DNA of 64,000 bases from AG2 sp036493735 (GCA_036493735.1 DASXPH010000091.1:62001-126000), one strand, 5' to 3'; positions 7,119 to 16,549 are shown, counted from the stretch's first letter. Notes: generated by a model not told the origin, from the letters alone. Numbers and translations: made by a program.

Positions 7119-9821
7119 CAACGCCTCCACTGGATCAACCCGCGACGCCCTGCGCGCCGGCGCATAGCTAGCGATCGCTGCGATTGCCAGTAGCAGCAGG
7201 GTGGCGGACGTTAGTACGAGCGGATCGGTTGGGCTCACGCCGAAGAGCAGCGCGCCGAGCAGCCGCGTCGCCGCGAAAGCAGCCGCGAGTCCGATGACGA
7301 CGCCGACCGCCGCAAGCGCCAGCGATTGCCTAACGACCATCGCCCGGACGGACACGCCACGCGCCCCCAACGCCATCCGGATTCCGATCTCGCCCCGGCG
7401 CTGCGCGACGACGTACGAGATCACACCGTAGAGTCCGATCGCGCTCAGGATGAGCGCCAGTCCTGCCGCCGTCGCGAGCAGCATCATCGTGAACGATCGT
7501 CGTGCGAGCGACGTCGCCACTACCTGCTCCATGGACCCGACGGCCGTAATGGGAACCTGGGCATCGATCTCGTTCACCGCGCGTGTGATTGCCGGCAGCA
7601 GCGTCAGCTCGCGCCCCGGAGCGGTGCGAACCAGCATGTGCATGTGAAGCTCGTCGATCTCGATGCCGAGGCTCTCATGCGGGTTCGTCGAAGGCTTCTG
7701 CGACGCGATCATCGGGAAGTACACGACCTGGCCAGGCGCCCGGTCGAGGCCGTGGGTGCGAACCGCCCCGGTAACGCCGACGATCGGATAGAAGGGCCCG
7801 TTGGTATTGCAGCAGCGCACACTGCGCTGTAATGCATTGCCGTTAGGCCAGAACCGGTTGGCGAACGCGCCGCTGATGACGGCGCCGCCCGCGCCGGCGT
7901 CGGTCTCCGCCCACGTCGGCGCGTGTCCCTGCAGCGGAATGCGAAGCGTCTCGAAATATCCCGGCGTCACTTGCAGCATTGGCACGCAATCGGCGCGCTC
8001 GCCGGAAGGAGCTGGAACGTCGACGACGGCTGTGGTACAGCCATCGGATATCTCCAACGGTAATTCGGCGCCGAATCCGACCGATTGAACGCCCGGCAGT
8101 GCGCGGATGCGCGCTGCCAACTGCTCGTAGAACGCGCCGGCCTGGCGATATGACTTTTGATAGCGCGCGTTAGGCAGCGACAGCGCCAGTGACACCACAC
8201 CGCGCGGGTCGAAGCCGGGCTCCACCCCGCGCAGATTGCTCAGACTGCGGACGAGTAGGCCCGCGGCGCTGAGTAAGACGAGCGCAAGAGCTGTCTGCGC
8301 GACGACGAGGAGGTTGCGGGCCGCGCGTCGCCGGCGTGAGCCGGTCGCACCGCGGCCACCTTCTCGGAGAAGCGAAAGGTCGACACGAGAACGGACGAGT
8401 GGTACGAGTCCAAAGATGCCGCCCGCGGCAAGCGCGCAGCTGGTCGCGAACACCACGCTTTGCCAGGTGAGGTGGATCTCGTCGAGCCGCGGCAACGTCG
8501 CGGGCGCAATCGCGAGTAGCGCGTGCAAACCGGCCCAGGCCAACAGCATGGCGCCCAACGCGGCAGCGACCGCGAGCAGTACGCTCTCCGTGAGATAGTA
8601 CGATGCGAGATCGCCGGTACTGGCGCCGAGCGCGCTGCGGACGCTGACTTCGAGTCGCCGCGAGTCGCCCCGCACGAGGAACAGGTTCACGACGTTCCCG
8701 GCCGCGATGAGCAGCACGAGCGCGACGGCGCCGAAGAGGATCCAGATCGCTTTGGTCACGAGATTGCCGACAACGTCATCTCGGAGCGACAGGACGCGCG
8801 TCGTGAAGCCGAGCTTCTGCATCCATGAAGCGTAGACGTTGGGGTACACCTCCGGGAATCGCGCCGTCAATCTCGTGAGCTCCCTTTGTGCGTCGTCGAC
8901 GCTGTATCCGGGGCGAAGTCTTCCAATCGCGCGATAGGTGTGATTGCTGATCGCCGGCATCTCGGGATAGCTGTAGACCGGTGTCCAGACATCTACCTTG
9001 TAATCCGGCAGCTGCGCGTCGCTCGGAAGAACGCCGACGACCGTGACCGGATATCCCTCGAAGTCGATGATCTTGCCGACGATGTTCGGATCGCCACCGA
9101 AACGTCGTTCCCAGAAGCCGTGGCCGAGGAGCACGACCGCGAACGGGTCCTGTCGATTATCCGCCGCATTGAGCAGCCGTCCGCGCTCCGGCACGATGCG
9201 GAGGACGCTGAAGAGATTTGCAGTGACGACCGCCGTCGGAACCTGCTCGGCTCGATGTTCGCCGCCGTCACCCATGACGGTCCCGGCAAAATCGTAGTAG
9301 AGCGCGACGTCCTCGAGTGTCCTGCTCTCGCGCTCGAAGTAGAATTGCTCGTGCCGCGCGAGACCCCACACCGGCGACGCCTTTACGCCCGGTACCGGCG
9401 ACGACAGCGCGACGAGTCGGTCGCCGTGTGGATAGGGCAATGGCCTCAGCACGACCGCGTCGAGAATGGTGAAGATCGCCGTCGCCGCGCCCAGGCCTAA
9501 CGCGAGCGTCACGATCGTCATCGCGGTAAACGACGGCGCGCGCAGCAGCGCACGCAGGGAATGGGCGAGCTCGCGGCCGATCATGTGACCGAGATCCTTG
9601 CGTCTGCGCATGTGCACGATCTCCTCATCGATGGCGCGCATCGCGCGCCGATGACTTTCCAAGTCTCCCAATCTTCGCCGTGCTTCCGCGACTGCGGCCT
9701 CGCGTGACATCCCTGACGCGACGAGCTCCTCGATGCGTCCTTGGAGGTGAAAGCGAAGCTCCTCGTCCACCGCGGTCGCGACGCGCCACCGCGTGAGCGG
9801 CAGCTGGAAGGCGCGTCTCAT
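7110..9821 (-). CDS. ADOP-type MacB/FtsX permease with N-terminal prefix domain
   Basis: A 903-residue inner-membrane protein with two MacB periplasmic-core plus FtsX units and no ATPase domain. The first ~80 residues are the soluble 'permease prefix' (VDEELRFHLQGRIEELVASG... REAAVAEARRRLGDLE), followed by the first transmembrane segment (TAMTIVTLALGLGAATAIF) and the periplasmic domain. It ends with 'ARRASRVDPVEALRG', typical of the family. These orphan permeases are expanded in Acidobacteriota and Gemmatimonadota; substrates are unknown, and lipid, peptide or mechanotransmission roles are all possible. The ATG at 9821 overlaps the stop of the upstream permease (ATGA), so the two are translationally coupled. 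Its 3' end lies in repeat element HR2. Confidence 0.92.
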   Translation of the reverse strand: MRRAFQLPLTRWRVATAVDEELRFHLQGRIEELVASGMSREAAVAEARRRLGDLESHRRAMRAIDEEIVHMRRRKDLGHMIGRELAHSLRALLRAPSFTAMTIVTLALGLGAATAIFTILDAVVLRPLPYPHGDRLVALSSPVPGVKASPVWGLARHEQFYFERESRTLEDVALYYDFAGTVMGDGGEHRAEQVPTAVVTANLFSVLRIVPERGRLLNAADNRQDPFAVVLLGHGFWERRFGGDPNIVGKIIDFEGYPVTVVGVLPSDAQLPDYKVDVWTPVYSYPEMPAISNHTYRAIGRLRPGYSVDDAQRELTRLTARFPEVYPNVYASWMQKLGFTTRVLSLRDDVVGNLVTKAIWILFGAVALVLLIAAGNVVNLFLVRGDSRRLEVSVRSALGASTGDLASYYLTESVLLAVAAALGAMLLAWAGLHALLAIAPATLPRLDEIHLTWQSVVFATSCALAAGGIFGLVPLVRSRVDLSLLREGGRGATGSRRRRAARNLLVVAQTALALVLLSAAGLLVRSLSNLRGVEPGFDPRGVVSLALSLPNARYQKSYRQAGAFYEQLAARIRALPGVQSVGFGAELPLEISDGCTTAVVDVPAPSGERADCVPMLQVTPGYFETLRIPLQGHAPTWAETDAGAGGAVISGAFANRFWPNGNALQRSVRCCNTNGPFYPIVGVTGAVRTHGLDRAPGQVVYFPMIASQKPSTNPHESLGIEIDELHMHMLVRTAPGRELTLLPAITRAVNEIDAQVPITAVGSMEQVVATSLARRSFTMMLLATAAGLALILSAIGLYGVISYVVAQRRGEIGIRMALGARGVSVRAMVVRQSLALAAVGVVIGLAAAFAATRLLGALLFGVSPTDPLVLTSATLLLLAIAAIASYAPARRASRVDPVEALRG

Positions 9822-12484
9822 TCCGCGCGCATCGCGACGAGTGGATCGACGCGCGCCGCGCGACGCGCCGGGATGTACGACGCCACGAACGCCACGGCCG
9901 CGAGAAGGAGGACGCCGCCGGCGATCGTCAATGGATCTCGCGGTCCGATGCCGTAGAGCACCGAGGCCAGCACGCTGCCGACGCCGAGGAAGAACAGCGC
10001 GCCAGCGACGACGCCAATGCCGGCGAGCGTCATCGCGCTCCGCAGGATGAGCCGCGTCACGTCGCCCGGATCCGCGCCGAGCGCGACACGGATGCCGATC
10101 TCGCGCGTTCGCTGGGCGGTACTGTAGCTGATGATGCCGTAGATGCCGAGCACGGAGAGCGCGAGCGACAGCGCGGCGAAGCCCAGCAGAACGAACATCG
10201 CCAGCCGCCGAGGTGTGAGCGACGCGCTGACGCGTTCGGGCATCGACTTCACGTCGAACACGGGCAGTTGCGGATCGACATCCCGCACGGCAGCCCGCGC
10301 CATGGCGGCCACCGTCGCGTTAGGCAGCGTGCTCCGAATCACGGCGCTCGCGCCACCGTACCACGGATTGCGCGGCATGTAGTGATAGATGGTGGAGTGC
10401 AGCTCCTGGCCGAGATATTCCTGCGGCACATTCGCCACGACGCCGACGATCGTCGCGCGATTGTTGTGGATGATCGCCTTGCCGATAGGATCCTCGTTCG
10501 GGAAGAACGACTTCGCGAGATACTCGTCGACAATGACCGACTCGTTCTCGCTTTCCGCCGCGTCCGCCGGTCCGAAAGTGCGACCGCGGAGCAGAGGGAT
10601 TCCCATGGCGCGGAAGTAGTCCCCCTCGATCACCTGCGTGTTCGCATGGCGCGCCGGTTCGTTAGGCAGCGGCGGGCGTCCAGGGAGGTCGAACGGCGAA
10701 CTGTCGCCACCGCCGCTGAACGGCAGGAACGCGACGAGGCCGGTGCTCGCGAACCCGGGAATGGCCTTCAGGCGATCGTCGAGCGCATTGTAAAAGGCCG
10801 CGCTCGCGGCATTGTCGCGGTAGCGCGATCGCGGGAGATTGATCCGCATCGTCATCACCGACTCGGGACGGAAGCCGGGATCGATCTCGAGCACGCGCGC
10901 GAGGCTGCGCACGGTGAGCGCCGAGGCGAGCAGCAGGACGAGCGTCAGCGCCACCTGGACAACAACGCTGCCCTGGAGGAACCGGTGCCGGCTGAGCGTG
11001 ATCGACGTCGCGCGCGAGGAGTCCTTGAGGGCATCGTTCAGGTCGACCCGCGATGCGCGCAGCGCCGGCACGACGCCGAAGAGAACGGCGGCGGAGAGCG
11101 CGACCAGCGCGCTGAAGAACAACACGCGAGAGTCGAGGTGCGCGTCAGCGAGCAGTCGATACTGCGATTCGTTGAGACGGCTCACGAGACGCAGGATGGC
11201 AGCGCCAATGGCGATGCCAAGTAGCCCCCCGGCGAAGGCGAGCACGAGGCTCTCGACCAGCAGCCAACGCACGATCGTCGCCCGCCCAGCTCCCAACGCG
11301 GCCCGCACGGCGATCTCACGCGCGCGTTTTGCCGCGAGCACGAGCTGCAGGCTGCCAACGTTGGCGCACGCGATGAGCAGCACGAGCGCAACGGCGCCCA
11401 TGAGCGTGAGCAGCACCGGACGAAGATCACCCGACAGATAGCTGACGAACGGCTGCGTGTGAAGGTCGAAGTGCGTCGGGACGTACTGCTCACCATGCAG
11501 CCGCGCCCACCTGCTCACCTCCACGGCGAGTGCGCTCGTCAGCTGCTCCGGAGAAAATCGATCGCGCGGCCGGGCGACGACGGTTATGAACTCCGAATTC
11601 CGCCGCTGCGCGGTGAGCCAGACCGGATCGAGGGTGAATGGCGTATACAGCTGGGCGCTGCGCGGGTATTGAAAGTCCGCCGGGAGCACGCCGATCAACT
11701 CGTAGCGAGTATCGTCGAGCGCGAGCGTCCGACCGACCGCGTGCGCATCGCCGCCTAGCACCTTCTGCCAGAACGCATAGGTCGCGACGACGACGTGCGG
11801 CGCGCCCGGCGCCGAGTCGTCCGGCCGATAGACGCGACCAAGATAGGGGTGCACAGCGAACACACCGAAGAAGTCGCCTAACGTGCGCGACAGGCCCAGA
11901 CGCTGCGGTTCGCCCTGGCCGGTGAGGTTGGCGCTCCCACCGGCGAGGCCAGTGATCGCCGAGAAGAGATCTTTTCGCTGGATGAGATCATATGTCTCCC
12001 CGGGCGAGAGCTGAAAGTCGTGCAGGTTTATCCCGAGAAGGTCTTCCTGAATCACGACGAGGCGGTCGAGGCCAGGCGTCGGCAGCGGGTGCATCAACAC
12101 GCCGTCGACGAGCGTGAAGATTGCCGTGTTGGCGCCGATCGCGAGGGCGAGCGTCGCGACGACGATGGTCGTGGAGAGCGGGCGACGCATCATGCCCCGG
12201 AGTGCATAACGAGCGTCGCCGATCAGTGCCGTCGCGCGCTCGAGGAACGACTGCCTCCGCTGCGTCGTTCGATCGATGCGCTCGACTTCGCTCTCGATCT
12301 GCTGTACGTCGCCAAAGCGCTCGCGTGCCTCGCGCTCGGCCTGCTCTCGTGATAAGCCTTTGCTCATGAGCTCCTCGACGCGTCCCTCGATGTGAAAGCG
12401 CAGCTCGGAATCGACGTCGTCGCGCAGGCCGCGACGGGAGAAGGGAATGCGGAAGACGCGCTTGCGCCGCGGCTCGCCGGTCAT
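9818..12484 (-). CDS. ADOP-type MacB/FtsX permease with N-terminal prefix domain
   Basis: An 888-residue paralogue of the downstream permease, with the same layout: a prefix domain (VDSELRFHIEGRVEELMSKG...REQAEREARERFGDV), then transmembrane, MacB periplasmic core, FtsX domain, and a second core and FtsX, ending 'ARRAARVDPLVAMRAE'. No Walker motifs are visible. The start at 12484 is set by an ATGA overlap with the stop of the PadR gene; the longer open frame to 12724 runs inside that gene. The two permeases may form a heterodimer. Like other ADOPs it would need an ATPase supplied elsewhere, or act without one. Confidence 0.92.
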   Translation of the reverse strand: MTGEPRRKRVFRIPFSRRGLRDDVDSELRFHIEGRVEELMSKGLSREQAEREARERFGDVQQIESEVERIDRTTQRRQSFLERATALIGDARYALRGMMRRPLSTTIVVATLALAIGANTAIFTLVDGVLMHPLPTPGLDRLVVIQEDLLGINLHDFQLSPGETYDLIQRKDLFSAITGLAGGSANLTGQGEPQRLGLSRTLGDFFGVFAVHPYLGRVYRPDDSAPGAPHVVVATYAFWQKVLGGDAHAVGRTLALDDTRYELIGVLPADFQYPRSAQLYTPFTLDPVWLTAQRRNSEFITVVARPRDRFSPEQLTSALAVEVSRWARLHGEQYVPTHFDLHTQPFVSYLSGDLRPVLLTLMGAVALVLLIACANVGSLQLVLAAKRAREIAVRAALGAGRATIVRWLLVESLVLAFAGGLLGIAIGAAILRLVSRLNESQYRLLADAHLDSRVLFFSALVALSAAVLFGVVPALRASRVDLNDALKDSSRATSITLSRHRFLQGSVVVQVALTLVLLLASALTVRSLARVLEIDPGFRPESVMTMRINLPRSRYRDNAASAAFYNALDDRLKAIPGFASTGLVAFLPFSGGGDSSPFDLPGRPPLPNEPARHANTQVIEGDYFRAMGIPLLRGRTFGPADAAESENESVIVDEYLAKSFFPNEDPIGKAIIHNNRATIVGVVANVPQEYLGQELHSTIYHYMPRNPWYGGASAVIRSTLPNATVAAMARAAVRDVDPQLPVFDVKSMPERVSASLTPRRLAMFVLLGFAALSLALSVLGIYGIISYSTAQRTREIGIRVALGADPGDVTRLILRSAMTLAGIGVVAGALFFLGVGSVLASVLYGIGPRDPLTIAGGVLLLAAVAFVASYIPARRAARVDPLVAMRAE

Positions 12485-12822
12485 CGCGAGCCCTCCCGCG
12501 CGAGTACGAGTCCGACGGCCTCGGTGTAGCGCGACCACTTGGATAACTCGGCCGTGAGCTGGCGCCGCCCCGCTGCCGTCAGGCGATAGAACTTTGCTTT
12601 TCGATTGCGCTCGGTGTAGCCCCACTCGGCGTCCAGCCAGCCGCGCTGTTCCAGGCGGTGCAGCGCCGGGTAGAGCGCGCCCTCCTCGATCTGGAGTCGC
12701 TGACCAGTGACGTCCTCGATCCAATGGAGCACGGCCAGCCCGTGCATCGGCCCCCAGCTCAGCGTTTTGAGGATCAGGAGGTCAAGCGTGCCGCGGAGGA
12801 GGTCGAGGTCGGGAGGAGACAT
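12481..12822 (-). CDS. PadR-family transcriptional regulator
   Basis: A 113-residue winged-helix repressor of the short (class II) PadR type: 'LLRGTLDLLILKTLSWGPMHGLAVLHWIEDVTG', the recognition helix and wing 'EEGALYPALHRLEQRGWLDAEWG', and 'KFYRLTAAGRRQL'. PadR genes of this type very often head ADOP permease operons, and this one overlaps the first permease by ATGA. It probably senses a small molecule and represses its own operon. No ribosome site is visible before the ATG at 12822, so the transcript may be leaderless. Confidence 0.92.
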   Translation of the reverse strand: MSPPDLDLLRGTLDLLILKTLSWGPMHGLAVLHWIEDVTGQRLQIEEGALYPALHRLEQRGWLDAEWGYTERNRKAKFYRLTAAGRRQLTAELSKWSRYTEAVGLVLAREGSR

Positions 12823-12849
12823 TGCGTTGTGGCGAGTTCACTCGGTGGA

Positions 12850-12950
12850 ATGGTGATTGGTCGTTGGTGATTGGTTGACAAGGAAGGCCGGCGCTTCGCG
12901 CCGGCAATCCGAATTCGCCAGCTACCAATCACAAGCCACCACCCACCAGG
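12850..12950. repeat. Heptad-repeat element HR3 with paired arms and central hairpin
   Basis: TGGTGAT/TGGTCGT heptads (12851-12878) face complementary CAATCAC/AAGCCAC/CACCCAC heptads (12920-12950), with an 8-bp GC hairpin GCCGGCGC/GCGCCGGC at 12887-12905. The sequence after the hairpin (TCCGAATTC) is the same as in HR1. It lies between divergent genes (padR and the membrane gene), so terminating an upstream operon cannot be its only role. Confidence 0.75.
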
Positions 12951-13095
12951 CCTAAGTATCTTAGGCTTTGACGCCACGATCGCGCAAATGGTTGACGCGC
13001 CCCTTCCGAGGCGTCTTCGGGCGCGCTATCTCAACCCGCGACGGACCCTGTCGCCCGCCTTCGCTGCGCTTGACTCCCATCTCGCCGGAGGTCGT

Positions 13096-13707
13096 ATGAG
13101 CTCGCGTCTCCTCGTGGTCGGTACCCTCCTCGGCGGCATCGTGTTGTTCGCCTGGCAGACCGTCTCACACGGCCTGCTCGGGCTTCCGGAGAAGGGGATG
13201 CGCGTATTCCCGGGCGACAGCGCGGGCGTCGTCGCGCACAACATCCGGGCCGCCGCGCCGACGAACGGCGTCTATTTCTCGCGCTACGGAGTGCTCGCCG
13301 CCGTCGACATCAGCGGTGATTTCGCCGACAAGACAAAGCAGTTCGTGCCGATGATGGCGAAGCAGCTCGCGCTCGATCTCGCCATCGCACTCGTGCTCAC
13401 GCTCCTGATCGGCCGCCTCGCGTCGCCGAGCGTCGTCCAGACTGGATTGATGTACGCGCTACTCGCGCTCGTGTTCGCAGGCCCCGTCTTTCTGGCGAAC
13501 GGCATCTGGTGGAATTTCCCGACGGAATGGAATCTCGGGAATGTCGCCGATCAGGTGATTGGCTTCTTCCTCCTTGGCCTCACCCTTGCCGCGCTGGAGC
13601 GTCGCTTCGCCGAGCCGCAGATCGAGACCGCGGAGCGGCAGGGGGTACGTGCGCCAGGAGGACTCGGCGAGGTGGGGAGGGGACAGCGGGTAGAGGGTAG
13701 GGGGTAG
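13096..13707 (+). CDS. Membrane protein of unknown function
   Basis: A 203-residue protein with an N-terminal transmembrane helix (LLVVGTLLGGIVLFAWQTV) and a periplasmic-looking loop of about 80 residues containing 'GLLGLPEKGMRVFP' and 'GVYFSRYGV'. Three more hydrophobic segments follow (about 97-118, 124-140 and 152-170). I chose the ATG at 13096 because GGAGG (13087-13091) precedes it; the open frame extends upstream to 12871 but crosses HR3. The last dozen residues are translated heptad repeat (13683-13707), so the natural C-terminus has either been extended or always ended there. No family recognised. Confidence 0.65.
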   Translation: MSSRLLVVGTLLGGIVLFAWQTVSHGLLGLPEKGMRVFPGDSAGVVAHNIRAAAPTNGVYFSRYGVLAAVDISGDFADKTKQFVPMMAKQLALDLAIALVLTLLIGRLASPSVVQTGLMYALLALVFAGPVFLANGIWWNFPTEWNLGNVADQVIGFFLLGLTLAALERRFAEPQIETAERQGVRAPGGLGEVGRGQRVEGRG

Positions 13708-13939
13708 AGGGTTGTGGGTAGAAGAGCAGAGGGTCGTGGGTGGAGGACAGAGGGTTGCAATAAGGAAGGCCGACGGTTTTCCCGTCGGCCTTTGTTCCTT
13801 CTCCGCCACGCGCCACGCGCCACGCGCCACGCGCCACCCTCTACCCACTACCCACTACCCACTACCCACTACCCACTACCCACTACCCACTACCCACTAC
13901 CCACTACCCACTACCCACTACCCACTACCCACTACCCGT
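13683..13939. repeat. Heptad-repeat element HR4, largest in the window
   Basis: The left arm has GGGTAGA/GGGTTGT heptads (13683-13760), degenerating toward the hairpin. The right side begins with four CACGCGC heptads, then 13 perfect copies of TACCCAC (13842-13932) and a final TACCCGT. It sits between convergent genes and is the only locus with a long, perfectly homogeneous run. Confidence 0.85.
13766..13792. terminator. Hairpin in HR4, bidirectional terminator candidate
   Basis: An 11-bp perfect stem (AAGGCCGACGG / CCGTCGGCCTT) with a 5-base T-rich loop, followed by TTGTTCCTT. The stem sequence is nearly the same as in HR2. Confidence 0.7.
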
Positions 13940-13940
13940 A

Positions 13941-16352
13941 TCAGTCCGCTCTCAGCGCCAACAGCGGATCCACTCTGGTCGCCCGGCGTGCAGGGATGAG
14001 GCAGGCGAGCAGGCCGGCGATCGTCAGCACGGCGACGACGCCGCCGAAGATAATCGGGTCGCGCGGCTCGACGTCGAAGAGGACCATCTTCATCAGCTGC
14101 GCCACGCCTAACGCGAGCGTCAGGCCGGCGAGCATGCCGGCGCCGAGCTGCCAGGCGCCCTGGCGGACCACCATGCCGACGACGTCGGTCGCCCTGGCGC
14201 CTAACGCCATGCGGATGCCGACCTCGCGCGTGCGACGGCCGACCGAGAACGCCATCACCGCGTACAGACCGACGGCGGCGAGGAAGAGTGCGATCCCGCC
14301 GAAGATCATGAACATCGTCCCGAAGACGCGGATGAACCAGAGCGGCCGCGCCATCGCCTCGGTCATCGAGTACACCCAGTAGAGTGGGATGTCGCGATTC
14401 AACGAGCCGACGAGGTCGCGCACCTGTGGTGTGATCGACATCGGCGCGCCCCTCGTGTGAACGGCCATGCTGACGAAGTTCTCATGATGCTGGGCAAGCG
14501 GCCGATAGATGAGTGGCGGCCGCATGTGCTCCGGGTCGCCCGCGAAGGTGTTCGGCACGACGCCGACGATCGTCAGCCACGGCGCGGTGCTGCGCGAGGC
14601 ACCAAAGCGAATGCGCCGGCCGGTGGGATCCACGCCGGCGAAGTGCGTCGTGACGAATGCCCGGTTGACCACGGCGACGGGAAGCGTGCCGTCCCGATCA
14701 GCGTTCGTGAACGTCCGTCCCTGGATGGGTTTCAGGCCGAAGGTCGGGAAATAACCGGAGGAGACGGAGTAGCTGCCGGCGCGCGGATAATCGGCGTCCT
14801 TCGCGTAGCTCTTGCCCTCGACCGCAAAGTTGTCCTCACCATTCCTGACGCCCGGGAGCTGGCTGGTGAGGCCGGCGCTTTCCGCGCCGGGAATGGTCGT
14901 CAGGCGGCTCTCGAGCTGTTCGAAGAACTGCCGCTGGGCCGTCGTGTCGGTGTAGGTCGAGGGGAAGCCAACGCGGGCGGTGAAGACGTTCCGCGTCGTG
15001 AAGCCCGGATCGATGTTGCGGATATTTGTAACACTCTTGATCATCAGGCCGGCGGCGACGAGGAGCCCGCAGGACAGGGCGATCTCGAAGACGACGAGGA
15101 CACGGCTCAGCCGGCCGATCCGGAAGCTCGACGCGCCGCGCGAATCGTCCTTGAGGATGTCGTTGATATCGGCGCGAGAAGCCTGGAAGGCCGGGAGGAG
15201 CCCGGACGCGAACGTCGCCAGCAGCGCGGTACCGATCGCGAACAACAACACGGGAGGATGGAGTCGGATGTCGAGCCAGAACGGCGGCTGGGTGTCGACG
15301 ATCGCCCGATTGAACAGGCGGACGCCGATGAAGGCCGCGGCGACGCCGCAGGCTGTTCCGAGGGCGGCGAGGACAAGCGCCTCGGTGAGGAATTGCCTAA
15401 CGACTGCACCGCGCGACGCGCCGAGTGCGGTGCGAATACCCACTTCCTTGGTGCGATGGGCCGCGCGGTCGAGGAGGAGATTGGCGACGTTGGCGCAGGC
15501 GATGAGCAGCACGAAGAAGACGGCGCCGAGCATCGTGTAGAGCAACTGTCGCGGCTCCGGTCCGAGCTGGCCGTCGATGAAATGCATGACCGTCGCGCCG
15601 ACGCCCTCGTTCAGCTCCTTGTGGTCGGTCGCGAGATGCCGCGCGATGGTATTGATGTCCGCGTTGGCTGCGTCGAGTGAAACGCCGGGCGTGAGCTTGG
15701 CGATGACGCCGACGTGCTGTCCCTCGCCGCGCTTCAACGTCAGTGGGTCGAGCTGGAGCGGCAGCCAGAGCGCGCCGTCGTCGGGAAAGCCGTAACGATC
15801 GGGCATGACGCCGACGATCGTATAGGGAACTCCATTCGCGCGGAGCGACTTGCCGACGATCTCCCGGTCACCGCCGAATCGGTTCTGCCACATTTGATAG
15901 CTCAACACGGCGACCCGCTCACCACCGGGCGCATCTTCACCTGGGCGAATCGCGCGGCCGAGCAGCGGCTGCACACCGGCGACATCGAAGACCGACGACG
16001 TGACCCAGCTGCCGATGTAGCGCTCGGCCTTCTCGGTCCCGCTGACATTCACTGTACCGGAGTAGAAGGCGCCGATGACGGAGAAGCTGCGCTGCTGCGC
16101 GCGGACGTCGGCATAGTCGTGGATCGAGAGATCCATGCGCCGGAAGTTGCGCGCGAGGTTCTGCTCGAAGACGGATACGATGCGGTCGGCATCCTGATAC
16201 GGCAGGCCGCGCATCATCGCGCTATAGACGATGCTGAACATCGTCGTCGTCAGCCCGATGCCCAACGTGAGCGCGAACACCGCGACGATGGTCAGGCCCA
16301 GGTGCTTCCGCAACGAGCGACTGCCGAATCGAATGTCGCGAATTATTGACAT
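13941..16352 (-). CDS. ADOP-type MacB/FtsX permease without prefix domain
   Basis: An 803-residue permease that starts directly at the first membrane region (MSIIRDIRFGSRSLRKHLG, then LTIVAVFALTLGIGLTTTMF). It lacks the PadR-linked prefix domain of the two permeases at 7-12.5 kb. Two MacB-core plus FtsX units follow and it ends 'ARRATRVDPLLALRAD'. No ATPase domain. No ribosome site is obvious at 16352, though the methionine fits family alignments. It stands alone between HR4 and HR5, with no regulator next to it, and has three exact copies of the octamer CGTTAGGC within 1.3 kb (14106, 14199, 15395). Confidence 0.9.
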   Translation of the reverse strand: MSIIRDIRFGSRSLRKHLGLTIVAVFALTLGIGLTTTMFSIVYSAMMRGLPYQDADRIVSVFEQNLARNFRRMDLSIHDYADVRAQQRSFSVIGAFYSGTVNVSGTEKAERYIGSWVTSSVFDVAGVQPLLGRAIRPGEDAPGGERVAVLSYQMWQNRFGGDREIVGKSLRANGVPYTIVGVMPDRYGFPDDGALWLPLQLDPLTLKRGEGQHVGVIAKLTPGVSLDAANADINTIARHLATDHKELNEGVGATVMHFIDGQLGPEPRQLLYTMLGAVFFVLLIACANVANLLLDRAAHRTKEVGIRTALGASRGAVVRQFLTEALVLAALGTACGVAAAFIGVRLFNRAIVDTQPPFWLDIRLHPPVLLFAIGTALLATFASGLLPAFQASRADINDILKDDSRGASSFRIGRLSRVLVVFEIALSCGLLVAAGLMIKSVTNIRNIDPGFTTRNVFTARVGFPSTYTDTTAQRQFFEQLESRLTTIPGAESAGLTSQLPGVRNGEDNFAVEGKSYAKDADYPRAGSYSVSSGYFPTFGLKPIQGRTFTNADRDGTLPVAVVNRAFVTTHFAGVDPTGRRIRFGASRSTAPWLTIVGVVPNTFAGDPEHMRPPLIYRPLAQHHENFVSMAVHTRGAPMSITPQVRDLVGSLNRDIPLYWVYSMTEAMARPLWFIRVFGTMFMIFGGIALFLAAVGLYAVMAFSVGRRTREVGIRMALGARATDVVGMVVRQGAWQLGAGMLAGLTLALGVAQLMKMVLFDVEPRDPIIFGGVVAVLTIAGLLACLIPARRATRVDPLLALRAD

Positions 16353-16383
16353 ATTGCCGGGTGATGTTCGTGGTGGGCTCGAA

Positions 16384-16492
16384 AGTGTAGAGGCAGAGGG
16401 GTGGGTAGAGGGTGAAAAAGTCGCCCCCCAGAGAGTGATCTGCTCTTTGCCGTGATCACCCTCTACCCTCTACTCACAACCCTCTGCCCAAA
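16384..16492. repeat. Heptad-repeat element HR5 with paired arms
   Basis: TAGAGGC/AGAGGGG/TGGGTAG/AGGGTGA heptads (16386-16413) and complementary CACCCTC/TACCCTC/TACTCAC/AACCCTC heptads (about 16457-16492). The central part lacks the GGCCGGC-type hairpin. It lies between divergent genes. Confidence 0.7.
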
Positions 16493-16549
16493 TGCGTTAC
16501 GCCCCGACAAGCGTTGGGGTTTCACGCCCCACTTCGTCATATTTCGCTC

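Noticed and set aside
12871..13095. N-terminal extension of the membrane gene
   Set aside because: It would translate half of HR3; the GGAGG-supported ATG at 13096 is better.
13842..13932. Short regular repeats that could be taken for a CRISPR array
   Set aside because: The units are seven bases, directly adjacent, with no spacers, and no cas gene lies nearby.
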